Shown in pieces: positions 29,586-41,900 of a stretch of 64,000 nucleotides of DNA. The notes below the pieces were generated by a model that saw only the letters and a list, made by a program, of their open reading frames with translations, was not told where the DNA came from and made no database searches. Each line of letters begins with the position of its first letter. The first letter of the stretch is position 1. The position numbers and the translations under genes are program-made. Origin of the DNA: Wuchereria bancrofti (taxonomy: Eukaryota > Nematoda > Chromadorea > Rhabditida > Onchocercidae); NCBI GenBank assembly GCA_005281725.1, contig SSBO01000012.1, positions 19,915,060 to 19,979,059 of the forward strand, given 5' to 3'.

Positions 29586-29591
29586 AATAAA
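29586..29591 (+). promoter_or_regulatory. Polyadenylation signal AATAAA of the WBP4-like gene
   Basis: AATAAA begins 5 bases after the TAA stop at 29579-29581, implying a very short 3' UTR. Confidence 0.6.
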
Positions 29592-29675
29592 ATTTATTGA
29601 ACACTACATATTCCTGTGCGTGTTCCATTCTCTGTTACCTTCATGGCAGCACCATAGATTGTTTAATTATTTAGC

Positions 29676-29681
29676 TTTATT
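29676..29681 (-). promoter_or_regulatory. Polyadenylation signal AATAAA overlapping a stop codon
   Basis: On the minus strand the stop TAA (29682-29680) and AATAAA (29681-29676) share two bases, so the terminator of translation is part of the cleavage signal. This supports a genuine 3' end for the small convergent gene. Confidence 0.55.
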
Positions 29682-30068
29682 ATATATTATGAGCACTTCC
29701 CGAAGGGTCCGCTTTGTAAGAACGCCGGTGACAGTTGTCAATACGCACGATCTGACTTGTATTTGGTCTCGTTTGTTCGTTTTCGTGAACTATTTCAACA
29801 TATGTTGTTATTCCTGGATCCTGTAGGAAGAATATGTGCACTTCTGACTTGAACGCCATTTCTTTCTTTGTGCTATTTGGTAAGTGATTCAGATATTGAC
29901 TGATGTTTACAGAAGACAACCAAATCAAAATTTGTATTATCTTAGATAACAAATTGGTTGATTGATTAATTGATTGGTTACATCATGTACACGTCTTTGG
30001 TCTATAGGATCATTTCTCGATGAGCGATGAAATTTGTCTGAAGTCATATTACGGTCTTTTCTTCTCAT
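29680..30068 (-). CDS. Small two-exon gene, about 75 aa, unknown function
   Basis: Exon 1 is 30068-29982: 29 codons, with ATG preceded by a stop in frame and by a plausible leader acceptor, CTATACTAAG. Exon 2 is 29820-29680: 46 codons plus stop, with the strong acceptor TTCTTCCTACAG. The intron of about 161 bases is phase 0; an alternative donor after AGACGT would shorten exon 1 by three codons. The product is hydrophilic and basic at the N-terminus (MRRKDRNMTSDKFHRSSR), then DPGITTYVEIVHENEQTR, and ends in KADPSGSAHNI. There is no signal peptide or membrane segment. I do not recognise it. Clean splice sites, coding-like codon use and an AATAAA at the stop argue that it is real. It converges on the WBP4-like gene, with stop codons about 98 bases apart. 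Confidence 0.55.
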
Positions 30069-32674
30069 AAATTAATTCTTAGTATAGGTTGAAATATTTC
30101 CAAACAGAAAAAAGGAATAACTGTTGTTAATTATTCATTTTCGTTACAAGCTTTTCCATCCATCTACCCATTCCACTGCATCAGTGAAATTTTCTTTCAT
30201 TCTTTTGCATTGGACTGGTATTTCAATAACTATTCTTCCTTTCTTCATCTCCAACTCCTTATTTCAAAAAGAAAAGAGGAATCTAAGGAGTGAACATGCT
30301 TTTTTCTTACTGTGTACCGGCTAGGTATAAGCACTAGAAATATACATAACCGACATAGGTATAAATTTGATAAACAAACAAAAATACGTAGATACATGAT
30401 AGAAATGCTAACGACATGCGCATACATAACGCTGTAATAGTGATCGGTCTAATCGATGATGTACTTAAGAGAAAGTAAAGTACAACAGCAAAACCAACAT
30501 GATCGTTCTTCATGTTTTTCTAGCCTGGATTATATTTTATTTTGTGCTTTTAAAAGAAACGAAACGTATCGCACAACACTTATCATTTATATTTGTTTGT
30601 TGGTTGATATGTATTGTGTGAAGTAAATTTTTATGAAATATTTGATAATTTAATTTCTTCAGTGTTTCATTTGAGAGTGAAGGGAAGAAAGTATTAGTTA
30701 TAAATGAGAAAAATTAGAGATAAAGATATACCTACATTGAGGAAGATGAGAGGTAAACTAGAATGATAATGAAGAATTAAGAAGATATAGCTAGTAGGTT
30801 ATATGATGTCTACTGTTTTTTCCAAAAATTTTCCTACTATTTGCAATAATATTTCAATAATTTAATGATTTGCTCTATTAACCTATTTACGAGATGAATC
30901 AAAATTTTGCAACGAAATTGCTAACGAGATCTTTGAAATATGTCATCAATTATACACAACATCAAATATGTCAACTATGTATAAGATAAAACTTCCATCT
31001 AATTGTTCCAATCTTGCACTCCTTGAAATTACAAATATTAATTTTTGAGAAAACCTAACGATACGTGAAAATTTCAACAGGATTAGGTGATACCTTGGAG
31101 ATGATTGATCGTTTAATAATTCATTAAATATTATACTTTCAAATAATTATTACTGCTTCTTGTCAAATAATCAGTCCTTTTATTTATAAGAAGCATAAAT
31201 TCAGTATTAATTCTCGATCCCGTAACCATGGACAACAATTGCTGTCGTTTCATTTTAATAATAACATTTCCATATATCCTTTTAATACATCCATCTACTC
31301 TTAGTTTAATCTATTAATTAGGCAATGCACAATTAGCAAAGTTATTCATTGATGAAGAAGATAATGTATGATTGATACTCTAATTGTTTTTTAATTCCCA
31401 GTCAAAATCATTCCATATTCAAGTGTCACATTTAATTACATGATACATTCCTAAAGGATAATTCGAGAGAGAGTATTATCTAATTTAAGGTACATAATGT
31501 CAATTTTATGTCACGTCACCTTTACGTTTTCAGATTATACTGCTGCGTAATATTAGCTTTTTACTTCTCGCACATATAGTAGAGCGTAACTATTCTATCA
31601 TTTCGTTGACATAGAATCGTTGAAGATGATCGTATGTTACAAGTATAAACAGATAAAAATCCTTTCCCGAGACTTACCAAATTATGAATGAAAGGCAGAG
31701 CTGGTATTTCCCGGTCGGCCATTTGCCTGTAGTAAGAATTTTTATTTTTTTCGAGTTGGATGAATGGTTTTCTTTCTTTTTTTCTCTTATAACGTGCACT
31801 TCTACGTAGTTACGTGATCTTTTTTTTGTTTGACGTTGTATGAACATTTTGTTTCAGAATAATTTTATAATTCCAACTTGATGTGGTCTATCTAACAATT
31901 TGATGATAAGAATGATTTAACTTTACTTGTAACTGTCTATTAGCTTTAAGAAAAGGTATATTGTTTGAAATAAATTGATTTCGGTTATTTGCTTAATTAT
32001 TATATAGATAAAATGTCATAGAAATGTATGCGGCGTGTAATTTTTACGTAATTTACTTTAACTTTTATATTTTATTTATTAAAATAACTTTTATGATATA
32101 TACGACTTTTTTATCATTTTACTTGTATTGTTTGACTAAAGAATACATCGCTCAGTCATAATAGGTATCACATATTCACGTGGGATTGTTACGCTGTTTA
32201 CATTTTGCAATTATTGATCATTTCACAAGTAATAATGGAATGTTTCAGTTGGTAGTATTAAAATGGTATATCATAACAAAGTGATGTAGCATGAATTATC
32301 ACATTGTTTAAAAGTTTTTTTTTTCATATATCATGTAGTTAACTTTACAGAAGTACTGCTATAATAAGTTAGAAGGCATATTAAATCACGCTTAATGCCA
32401 TTTCCATTCTCACATATGTGTTTTTCGCATATTTATTCTACGAGGTATGACAAAATCTATGATAATCTTATGTGACGCGTATGTAGAACAGTGGTAGGTA
32501 GTGATAGATTGTTCGATTTGCCAAACTTTTCCCTAAATATAATCCACAAGATTTGATGCTCATCATTGAAAGGATGTGATATGAAGTAATCTTATAATCA
32601 TTTCAGCTATATTTCGACTTGAATGACTAATCCAATCTGGTGATAATACTAGACGCTATTTATTTGATGGTAAA
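30069..32674. other. Intergenic region upstream of the sym-3 homologue
   Basis: About 2.6 kb between two divergent genes. Apart from a possible short first-exon-like block at 31684-31731 I see no coding evidence; it probably carries promoter sequence for both genes. A leader acceptor (TTTCAG) for the plus-strand gene lies at 32601-32606. Confidence 0.5.
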
Positions 32675-34879
32675 ATGGCCTTCTTGAAGCGGCGTGGTTA
32701 TAAATTTCATGTTGATTTGGAACTTTTACATTTAAGTGATGTACCACTGGTTAATGCTGTCCTTTTTGCTAAGGTTAGCGTGTTTAAACATTTATGATTT
32801 TATGGCATTACAGTAGTAATTTATATTGGTTTTACAGGTTCGTTTGTTGAATGGTGGTGCATTTGAAGGTGTAACGGAACGTGTTCAAGTCTTCAATCAT
32901 TCAGCTAATTGGAATAGTCATTTCAATTTCTCATGTCGAATTGCACCGGATCCTTTGACGGGTGTCCTTGAAAGATGTGCATGCAGAATTTCGCTTCGTA
33001 AAGTAAGTTTTGTATTGTGTAATGAGTGACGAATTCAATCATTCCTTATTTGAAAAAAAAAAATTGCAGTACTTGTAAGCATGGAAGTTAAGCTAAGGAT
33101 GATTGAAATATAAACGTAATTTATGGTCGTCTTAGCCATTTTGCTTTCTAGCAAAAACTCATGACACTAAATGTTAAGTCATTTTTGCTTAGTATGTTGT
33201 TGTGTATCGACCCAGCAGTTATTTGTTAGCATGTTGATAGTGTGACGATTTATTGACATAGAATTTTTTTTTTTTCATTATCTTTGAGAGTTTTAACTAC
33301 AAATATTGTAACACGACAAATTCCTGCATTACTGTTTGTTTTAGGAGCAGAAGGGTGGCAAATCTTATTCGAAACTTGGCTTCGTCGACATCAACTTGGC
33401 GCAATTTGCTGCATCTGGTGTTGAAGGGATTGCTCGTTCATACCTACTAGATGGTTATGGAATAAATCAACGTCAGGATAATTCAAGGATTTTGATTAAA
33501 GTTACAATGAGTCACCAAAGTGCGGACCCGATTTTTAAAGTGTAAGTTCAAGAATTACTACTGAAACAATTTGTTATTAGCATCTATAAATAACGACGAA
33601 TTGTGGATTCGAAAATTAAAAAAAACCACTTAGACATATGATTAATTTGTTGCGGAAGGTATAAAATAATTGCTGAAAAAGTGTATATATTATATTTGAA
33701 AAGAAAAGAAAGAAGAATCATATGTGCATAAAGCTTTAGGCATAAATTCTTATCTTAATTTTCATTTATGCTTTTCGACTTGCAGACCACGAATCGAATC
33801 GTTATCAGAGGAGCTAATGTTGAATCCAATGAATCGGAAGGCACCACCAAACGATCTTTCACAGAGAAAACAGGGAGATACCGATTCTGCTGATTCATCA
33901 TCCATAGAAGATATATCCCAATGTCATGGTATTCATTTTTTATGTTGATCATATCCACTTAGAGAATCATTTGTTGTTGACATGATTGCAATGTTAAGAT
34001 GGCAATATATGATGGCATATAATGGTACTTATCAATACACTTACATACTGTCAAATCGTGCACTTACTAACTACTTTATTAGTCGAATATATATATTGAA
34101 GTCGAATCTTAGTTCAAAGAAAGGATTTAAATTGCAGATGACAGTTCCTTGGCAATATCAGCAGCGTCTACTGGTATTTGCCTTGATCATTATGCAGTAG
34201 AAAATTCATTTAAGAGCAATAGCCTGAAGAAATCCGATGTAGTACGGCGATATATTAGTACAGCTCTGGCGCAATCTAGGAGGTTAAGTCAAGACAGGTA
34301 AGGCGGAAGTATGCATAAAATTAAAGAGTAGAAGAATGAGGAATTTATAGAAAAACAAAGCTTTTATTAGTATTTTGTCCAGTATTCAACGAATTTTTGT
34401 TTGGCTAAAGAACTCTACTGCAGATCTCAGATGACTAAAAACACTAAATGCGCGAATGAAACAGCTACAAGAATACGTGCTACACGTGTAGATGCGGAGG
34501 ACTTGATTGATCGTATGTTACAAGAAACAGTTATCAGTGATAATGGATTTGAGGATCGATCTGCTGATAGAGGTACTTTTAGTTCCGTTTATATTGGTTG
34601 CAATTAATTGCATACTGTGAGGAATGAAACATTAGTTTAGTTTTGATGACTTTTTTTTTTAAATCTAAAGTAGATTTGCAGTTGTTATAGGATTTATTTA
34701 AAATCTTCTAGATTATAGTTGAACCATTTCGTTATCTTTTTTAAGCTTACATTTCAGGATTAGCACTTTTTGTATCAAGAAATGGTGAAGCGGTTGTTGG
34801 TGCAAATATGTTGCCCACAGATTCATTTGAACGTGTTCATATATCATCGGATGTAAGCTCACCCTTATTTAACGGTTAA
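32675..34879 (+). CDS. sym-3: SYM-3 / EEIG1 (FAM102)-like NT-C2 domain protein
   Basis: Seven exons: 32675-32773, 32838-33002, 33345-33541, 33786-33928, 34138-34297, 34424-34572, 34758-34879, giving 344 residues with all phases consistent. Residues 1 to about 150 form the N-terminal C2-like (NT-C2) domain: MAFLKRRGYKFHVDLELL, then DVPLVNAVLFAKVRLLNGG, then GGKSYSKLGFVDINLAQFA and a LDGYGINQRQDNSRILIKV segment. These line up with the FAM102/EEIG1 family start, including the KGGKSYSKLGF motif. The rest is Ser-rich and probably disordered, with a RRYISTALAQSRRLSQDR helix and a TRVDAEDLIDRML segment. Family members are cytoplasmic or membrane-associated and linked to endocytic traffic; C. elegans sym-3 was found as a synthetic-lethal partner of a splicing-related gene. 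A TTTCAG leader acceptor lies 68 bases before the ATG. The stop follows a possible GTAAGC donor, so a longer isoform cannot be excluded. Confidence 0.88.
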
Positions 34880-36150
34880 ATTTCATTTTTGACATGTAGA
34901 TATTTGAAGATAGTGATTTAGTGCATAGAGTTTTGTAACGGGTTGTTTTCGTGGTTATATTTTATTCTCTCAATATAAATACTTCATCTACTTTTTTTCT
35001 CTCTTTTTTTGTACTAACTGAATTTTTCATGTAACCAAGGTAGATCCATGCATTTAACGATCCTAAATTTTCTGGAATTTACAATGGATTAACTAGAAAA
35101 TGTGATTCATTTTCTGTTTGCGACTAATTTATCATGAACGAAGATAATTAAAGATGACGAGTTTTTGGTTGTTTTTTTTTTTTCTTCATTGATGAAAAAT
35201 ATTTAGTTTATTGGCTGCTGTATTGTTTTATCGATCTCCTGACAATCACTGACTAATGTGAATTATTGGTTTTGTACTATAGTTTCAAAGACTAATACTG
35301 TTGTGAAAGTATTATATGTTTAGGACATTATAAGTCTGATTTTAATCCTAACAATTTTATTCACTCACATAAAACAGTGATGAAAATGAACAGGTTTGCG
35401 ACAATTGAATATTTATGTGAAACATTTTTAGAGCTTTCGTTTTTGCTGATTTCACTTTTTATTCCTTTTTTTTCGAAGAATTGTAGGAAATAAATTGATA
35501 TTATTTAATGCATAGTGTTTTAACAATGCATTTGTTATCATTGTTAGTCCTAAACATTACTTACTAAACAAACATATACATATAAATAGCTCAGTACTGA
35601 TTAGTAACGATTGATAATTCCCAGGGATAATAAGTGAAGTTCAGAAGCATAAATAAATTTGAGAATGCAGGTAATTGTATAGCACTTTAAAAACACTTGT
35701 TAATATAATATTAAAATCATCTATATATTCACATAAGGAATCACATAACTAGAAATGATGATATACTATTTTTCATATTCTTTCAAGCATATTTTGTACC
35801 TTGTAATTTAATCGGATATTATTTGAAATATGCGTAATGGTACAAATTGAAGTTTTTTCATTATAGTTGCTTTAATTTTTTTATTTGCGTGATACGTTTG
35901 AATGCCATTTTATACAATAGGAACTTTTATTTAAGCAATGATATTTTAAAGGAATATTATAGGCAATGGATAAGGTTGAGAATAAAAACATAAAGGAAGG
36001 ATTTAAATAAAAATATGAAATATATAAAATGATTAGTAGCCGTCAATAATTTTTATGTCTATACAATCTACAAGATGATAAAATAAGAAAAACGAAGTAA
36101 ATCAAAAAGAAAATATAAATTTATATATCATATCGAAAATTTTCATAGAC

Positions 36151-36463
36151 ACAAGAAAGAAAAGAAATGTAGAGAAGTGGAAATGTGACAAAATCATATT
36201 ATGGCAAATTCGGTTTTATGATTCACCTATATCATTGATTAGAGGAATACAAAAAATACATTTCTTCGATGATTATTTTCTAACTTTCAACTTTTTTAGT
36301 TTAAAACNACAAGAAAGAAAAGAAATGTAGAGAAGTGGAAATGTGACAAAATCATATTATGGCAAATTCGGTTTTATGATTCACCTATATCATTGATTAG
36401 AGGAATACAAAAAATACATTTCTTCGATGATTATTTTCTAACTTTCAACTTTTTTAGTTTAAA
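36151..36463. repeat. Duplicated 156-bp flanks around a gap base
   Basis: Bases 36151-36306 recur at 36308-36463 on either side of an N at 36307. As at 1810, this is the signature of an uncollapsed contig overlap. Confidence 0.85.
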
Positions 36464-38932
36464 ACTACCCATATGATAATAAATGAAGACTCACCAATGT
36501 ATTTTGTGAAATCCCAAAAGATTTTATGATAATTATCTGAAGATTCTATGATAAATGTCAATTACACTGTTGTAATTTCTCACCATAGTGATTCCAGATA
36601 ATAAAAAATGAAATAAAAAAGAAACAATTTAAACATCAATTGATTAAAAATTATCTTTGATATAAGTGTATATTGATTAGAGAAATACAAAAAAAAATAC
36701 ATTTATTTGCTGATTTTTTTAAACTTTCAACTGTTTTAGTTCGAAATAAATTTCAAAAATTATTTGAATAATCTAAACTTTTAAATATTTTGCGAACCTC
36801 AAATTTATACGTTTTGTTTTTTGTCTTTCTCCCTCTCTTCCTTTTTTTCTTTCTCTCTCCCTCTATTTATTTGAAGCAAAAGATGCTATATTAACTATAA
36901 CAAATACATACAACAAACATATGTTTGCGTGTTTAATAGTCTAGTAAGTTTTCTTTTTTTTCAGCAAATTCTTTTCGAATTAAGTTAAAAGAAATTTTTT
37001 ATGAATAACTAAATAAAATTATGCTTATCAACCGAAATAAAAACTAAAAAAAAAATCATTAACAAAAAGTGACAGTTTTTGATTATCAAAACTTTAAAAA
37101 AAAAAAGGAAAAAGGAGGATTAATTTCTATATATTATAAAGCAAAATTAGTCGTATTGACTGAATGAATTAATGAATCAGTTAAATAGCTAAATAAATTA
37201 TCAAATATGAATACAAATATGATACAATAAATACAAATATGAACCACATAAATTATTTGAATTAATTACTAGCAGATTGCAATTCTTTGATAAATTTATC
37301 AAACAATACAAAAAAACACCGATGTAATAATAAATTACTCTAAAATAGATTTCGATCAATCATTAATCTCATTAAAATAAATTATTTGGTATTATATTAT
37401 ACTATAATTTCCTACATAACAAAAAATTTCGTCATATTGATTGATTGAATTAATTAATTAATTTTCGATTTTTTTTTACTATTTCATGGCATAAAGTCAT
37501 CGGATCGTTGACTATAAACGGATTAAGCTTGAACTTTTAAAAGTAAATTTTATTTTTGAAAATTCACAATAATTTTTAATGCTTTCTATTTCTTAGTTTT
37601 GATTTATAAAGACAGCAAAAGCAGTCAAATAGCAATAAATTGGAATAAATCAAATTGAGAAAATTTTTCAAGAAAAAACGAGAAGCAGAAAGAAGCAAAA
37701 GTTTGTTTGTTTATTCCACTATATAAACAATTTATCATATTCAATTAGTATTTTAATTATCCCTTACACACCATGGGAAAAGATTTAGACATACTAATTT
37801 AATATTAGTTCAAACTTTTATTTTACAATGTATTAGATTTCAAATTTTAAGGTTTTGCTAAGCTAAAAAAAAATTACTCCATAACCATTCCTATAATAAT
37901 ACTTTATTATTCCACGTAAAGCAATTATTTCTATAAACTCGAGCAATGTATGCTTGCAGCAAATAGGTGTTACGCTACATTTCTATAAACTACAAGAGAA
38001 GAAATACTAGACTTAAATGCAAAAAATTACTTGACACACTTTACCAGCTTTCTTATCATGGTAAAGGAGCTATGATAACAATTCTCTGTAGAATCGCAAT
38101 ATGGTATGATCACATGCTCTTTATTGATCTGGTCTTTTATTTTACTACCTGGAGTTATCTTAGCGCATGACTATGCAATGCTTCAATTAAAGAATGATTC
38201 ACTTCTTTTTTTCCAAAACATATTTTAAATTTGCTACTGTTTTGCTTTTTTATTCCATTATGTGTAATTGTTAAAACAAAATAATGAAAGATTTAATAGA
38301 TATTTCATTGAATATTTTCAAAATACCAAAAAAAAAAAACAGTAAAACAAAAATGAAATAGAATGGATGGTTTTATAAATAAAAGTTTAATCATTCAAAA
38401 AATAAATAAAATGAACACTTAAAAAAATTTTTTTTGTGCATTTAATGAATCATTTCACTTTTTCTTCTTTTCAAAATTCTCAACTATCCTTTTCGTGCAA
38501 TTATTTCAATAGATATATGACTCGATACTAGTTATTGTTATAGATAGTAGCTAGTAGTAGTAATAGTAATGGTAATATTTATCGCAATGGATGTCACCAA
38601 TGAGTAATCAACCAATCAACCTAACTACTAATCGGATCGGTGCTTTTCAATATATGTGTATGTCTGTATATATATATATATGTGTATGTCTGTAAGATAA
38701 CTTAAAAAGCGTCTCAAAACAAGAATTGAATCGTATTAGTAATTTAAATAAAGACTAGTTTGAATTAGCAAATAGCAGAAGTGAAGAGAGCTACACCGTA
38801 TGCACACAATTGTAAATAATATCAAAATTTTGTAATTGTGTCGGTCAGTACAGTCCAGTCTAATTGTATATTATTATTGTTTCTTAGTAAAAGTCTGTTG
38901 TGTGTGTTTTTGTGTTTATATATTCATTTACC

Positions 38933-38938
38933 TATCAG
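38933..38938 (+). promoter_or_regulatory. Probable spliced-leader acceptor before the Kunitz gene
   Basis: TTCATTTACCTATCAG ends at 38938, 25 bases before the ATG at 38964, after a T-rich run. No cis exon is visible just upstream, so trans-splicing of a leader is the simplest reading. Confidence 0.4.
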
Positions 38939-38963
38939 TAATTACTATAATAAATCATTTATT

Positions 38964-41900
38964 ATGCTGATATTTCATCTTATCATCTTATCAGTAAGTA
39001 CTATTATCATTTATATCATATTCATTATTATTTTAGCTTTTTGCTTCTTTTTTTTTCACTCCTTTTGTTCCTTTTAATCTATTGAAATACTTATTAATTA
39101 AAATATATTCTCATTTATTAATGATAATGAGAATGTTATTATTTTATTTTAATATTAACAAAGGTAAATTTTTCATACTTTATTTTTTTTACTTAAATTT
39201 AAATCTACTGAATAATTTTAGAAAGTTAATTATTAATTAATTGCTAGTAAATGATATTGCTTTAACAGTTTGCATCAATTTTTTATTTTTCAATTAATTA
39301 ATTAAGTAGTTAATTAATTATCCCATTTAATTTATTCATGTAGTAAAAAAGAATATAGAAATGATCAATTTATTTGTTGGTGCATATTGTTGTAAATAAT
39401 TTTAGGTTTATTTGCTGAGAATATTATCGGTGAACTTTTTGGCAACACTTGAATGTAAGCCAGGATTAGATACAAAGAAGGCAAATCCTTCTGATAACAG
39501 ATCATACTTTCATTGTAATGCTGATGGGTAATTAATTAATTTTTAATTAAAACACTTATTTTTTGAAATGAAGGAAAAATTTCAATTGTCTATGATTAGT
39601 AAAAATAACAATGATCAATCCAAATCATTCATTTTCTACTATTATTAACTTCAAATGTCAACATTATAGCAAATAATAATACCTTTATATCATATTGTAA
39701 TTCTTCTAAACTATGCATATTCTTTTCATCTATTTTACAGACAACTTTTGAAGCGCAATTGTTCGAGTGATAAAAGGTTTAATGCAACATTATTGGAATG
39801 TTTAGATGAAGCACAGCCAACAAATTACATGGATCCATTACTATTACCTCAATTTCAAGCACCTGGTAAAAAGAAAACAATAAAAAATAATACAACTTCG
39901 ACAGCTATTTCTGAACAAACCTTTCATATCATATCATTTTACACTTGAATTTCCATCGGTGACATTAAATTATATTTAATTTTTTTTGTTTTGTTTTCAA
40001 AGTCAAAATTAATGTCTTAAAAATTACTCTATGATAAATTAGGTAAATAATTCACAATGTTATTAGAATTAAAGATGATGATAAAATTGTGCTGTCTAAA
40101 TTGAAACTGTTGAACTAAATGAAATAAGATAAAATAAAACAAGTAAAATAAAATAAACTTTTTCGAAATAAACAGTAGCAATGCATAAATTAAAAAAGGA
40201 TAATAAAAATACCACGTTAAATGATGACATATCATATATAACAGAGACATGCAAATGTATTAAATTAAATTACAATGAAGTAGAAATTTTCAAATGGAAT
40301 ATTAGCGCCATCTTCTAGAATTCATATTAAGATCATAATTATTGTGATATGTTTGAGAAAATTAACGAACACAGATAATTTGTGAGTTAGTAAGGAAGAA
40401 ATGCTAATAATATCATATCAAAAGATTAAATCAACATACAGTCGATTAGTTTTACGCCGAGAAATGTAAATATTTATGTTAAGCAAATTCTTGATGATTT
40501 ATTATTATTATTATCACTATCACTATTATTATTAATTATTACTATTGTGCATGCAAATAGCATTTGGATGAATATTTTTAGATGATCTTTGTGATGGTGG
40601 TATACCAATGACTCGTTTAAGTTCTCCAGTTATTTGTAATCCATCAATTATTAGTTGTCCAGATGGTCAGTTCATTTTCACTTTCATTTAATTCAATTTT
40701 CACTTTCATCCTCATTTAATATGCTAATTTATAACAGCAAAATTCACTCTCATTCAATATAAAAAACTCATTCAATCTTAAATTTTCATCTTCATCACTT
40801 CATTTTTTCAAGTTGCTTATGAGAAATTAAACGATATTAATCGATTCTTCATCATATCATTTACAAAACCTTTTTTTATATTTTTATATTTATTTTAACT
40901 AATATTAATTAGGATACATTTGCAAGCCATATGGAAAAACAGGCGCTGCATATTGTTGTCAAGGTGGAAATGAAATGATAGAAGCTTATGATGAAGACTA
41001 TTGTCCAAACAATCAAGTGACTTATTTTGAGGTACTGAATTTCCAATTAATTACTATTTGAGTAGTTGATTAATCGAGTTTTAAATTGTTGGTAATTAAG
41101 AATGATAAAATTGTTTTGCAATAGCGTAAAGGATCATTTAAATGTTTCAAATTTTCTTTAATCACTTTGACAAAGTATTTAAGTTGAAATGAAATGATTG
41201 TTCTATAATAATATGATAAGGCAGATTATTTGATAGATATTTTAAAATATGTTAAATGTAACTAAAAGATTGTTACTTATATCAGAATTTGTGTCATGTA
41301 TTCTGTAAATGAAATTTCGAAATCTAATAGAATGAGAAAATTTTTATTAACTGATTATGAATTTAACGATTTTTATCAACTGAACTGTTATTGGGTGATT
41401 TTTCTTTTATTTTCCTTTTTTGATTACTAAATCTTAAATTCTATTTATTAACCAATTAATATAACAAATATACGTAAATTTGTTATACGTATATTGGTAG
41501 TACGAAGGAAAATTTACGGTAAGTAAGAATGTATTAGTTTCATTCTTCCTAAATTATCATTTACTTTTACGTGCAATACTTTTTTTATCACTGATAAAAA
41601 TGAAGATAAAAGAAAAAATTATTGAGGATTATTTGCAGATAACGAATGGAAAACCTCGTAGTTGCTCATTATCTTCTGGTAATTTATGTCCTACAGGTTT
41701 CACGTGTACCGTCGTACGGCATATCGTCACCTCAGATAAATCAATATCGCGTTGTTGTGGTAGAAATTTCGGTTGTCCACAAAATTCCGCTGCACAAATT
41801 AATCCAATTACTGACTCTTATGTTTCATGTTCCATTACATCAGTAAAGTATGTTTTTTTTTTCAGTATTTTTTTATTTTATTTTAAGCTGACAATTAACA

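Larger units (their letters stand above)
34880..38963. other. Intergenic region upstream of the Kunitz/cysteine-repeat gene
   Basis: About 4.1 kb of AT-rich sequence with no supportable exon. It contains a duplicated gap (36151-36463). Near 38660-38695 there is a short direct repeat of ATATGTGTATGTCTGTA separated by a TA run. The 3' end of this region must hold the promoter of the downstream gene. Confidence 0.55.

Noticed and set aside
29341..29628. Minus-strand 95-codon ORF over the last WBP4-like exon
   Set aside because: Antisense shadow; the plus-strand exon matches the family's conserved C-terminus.
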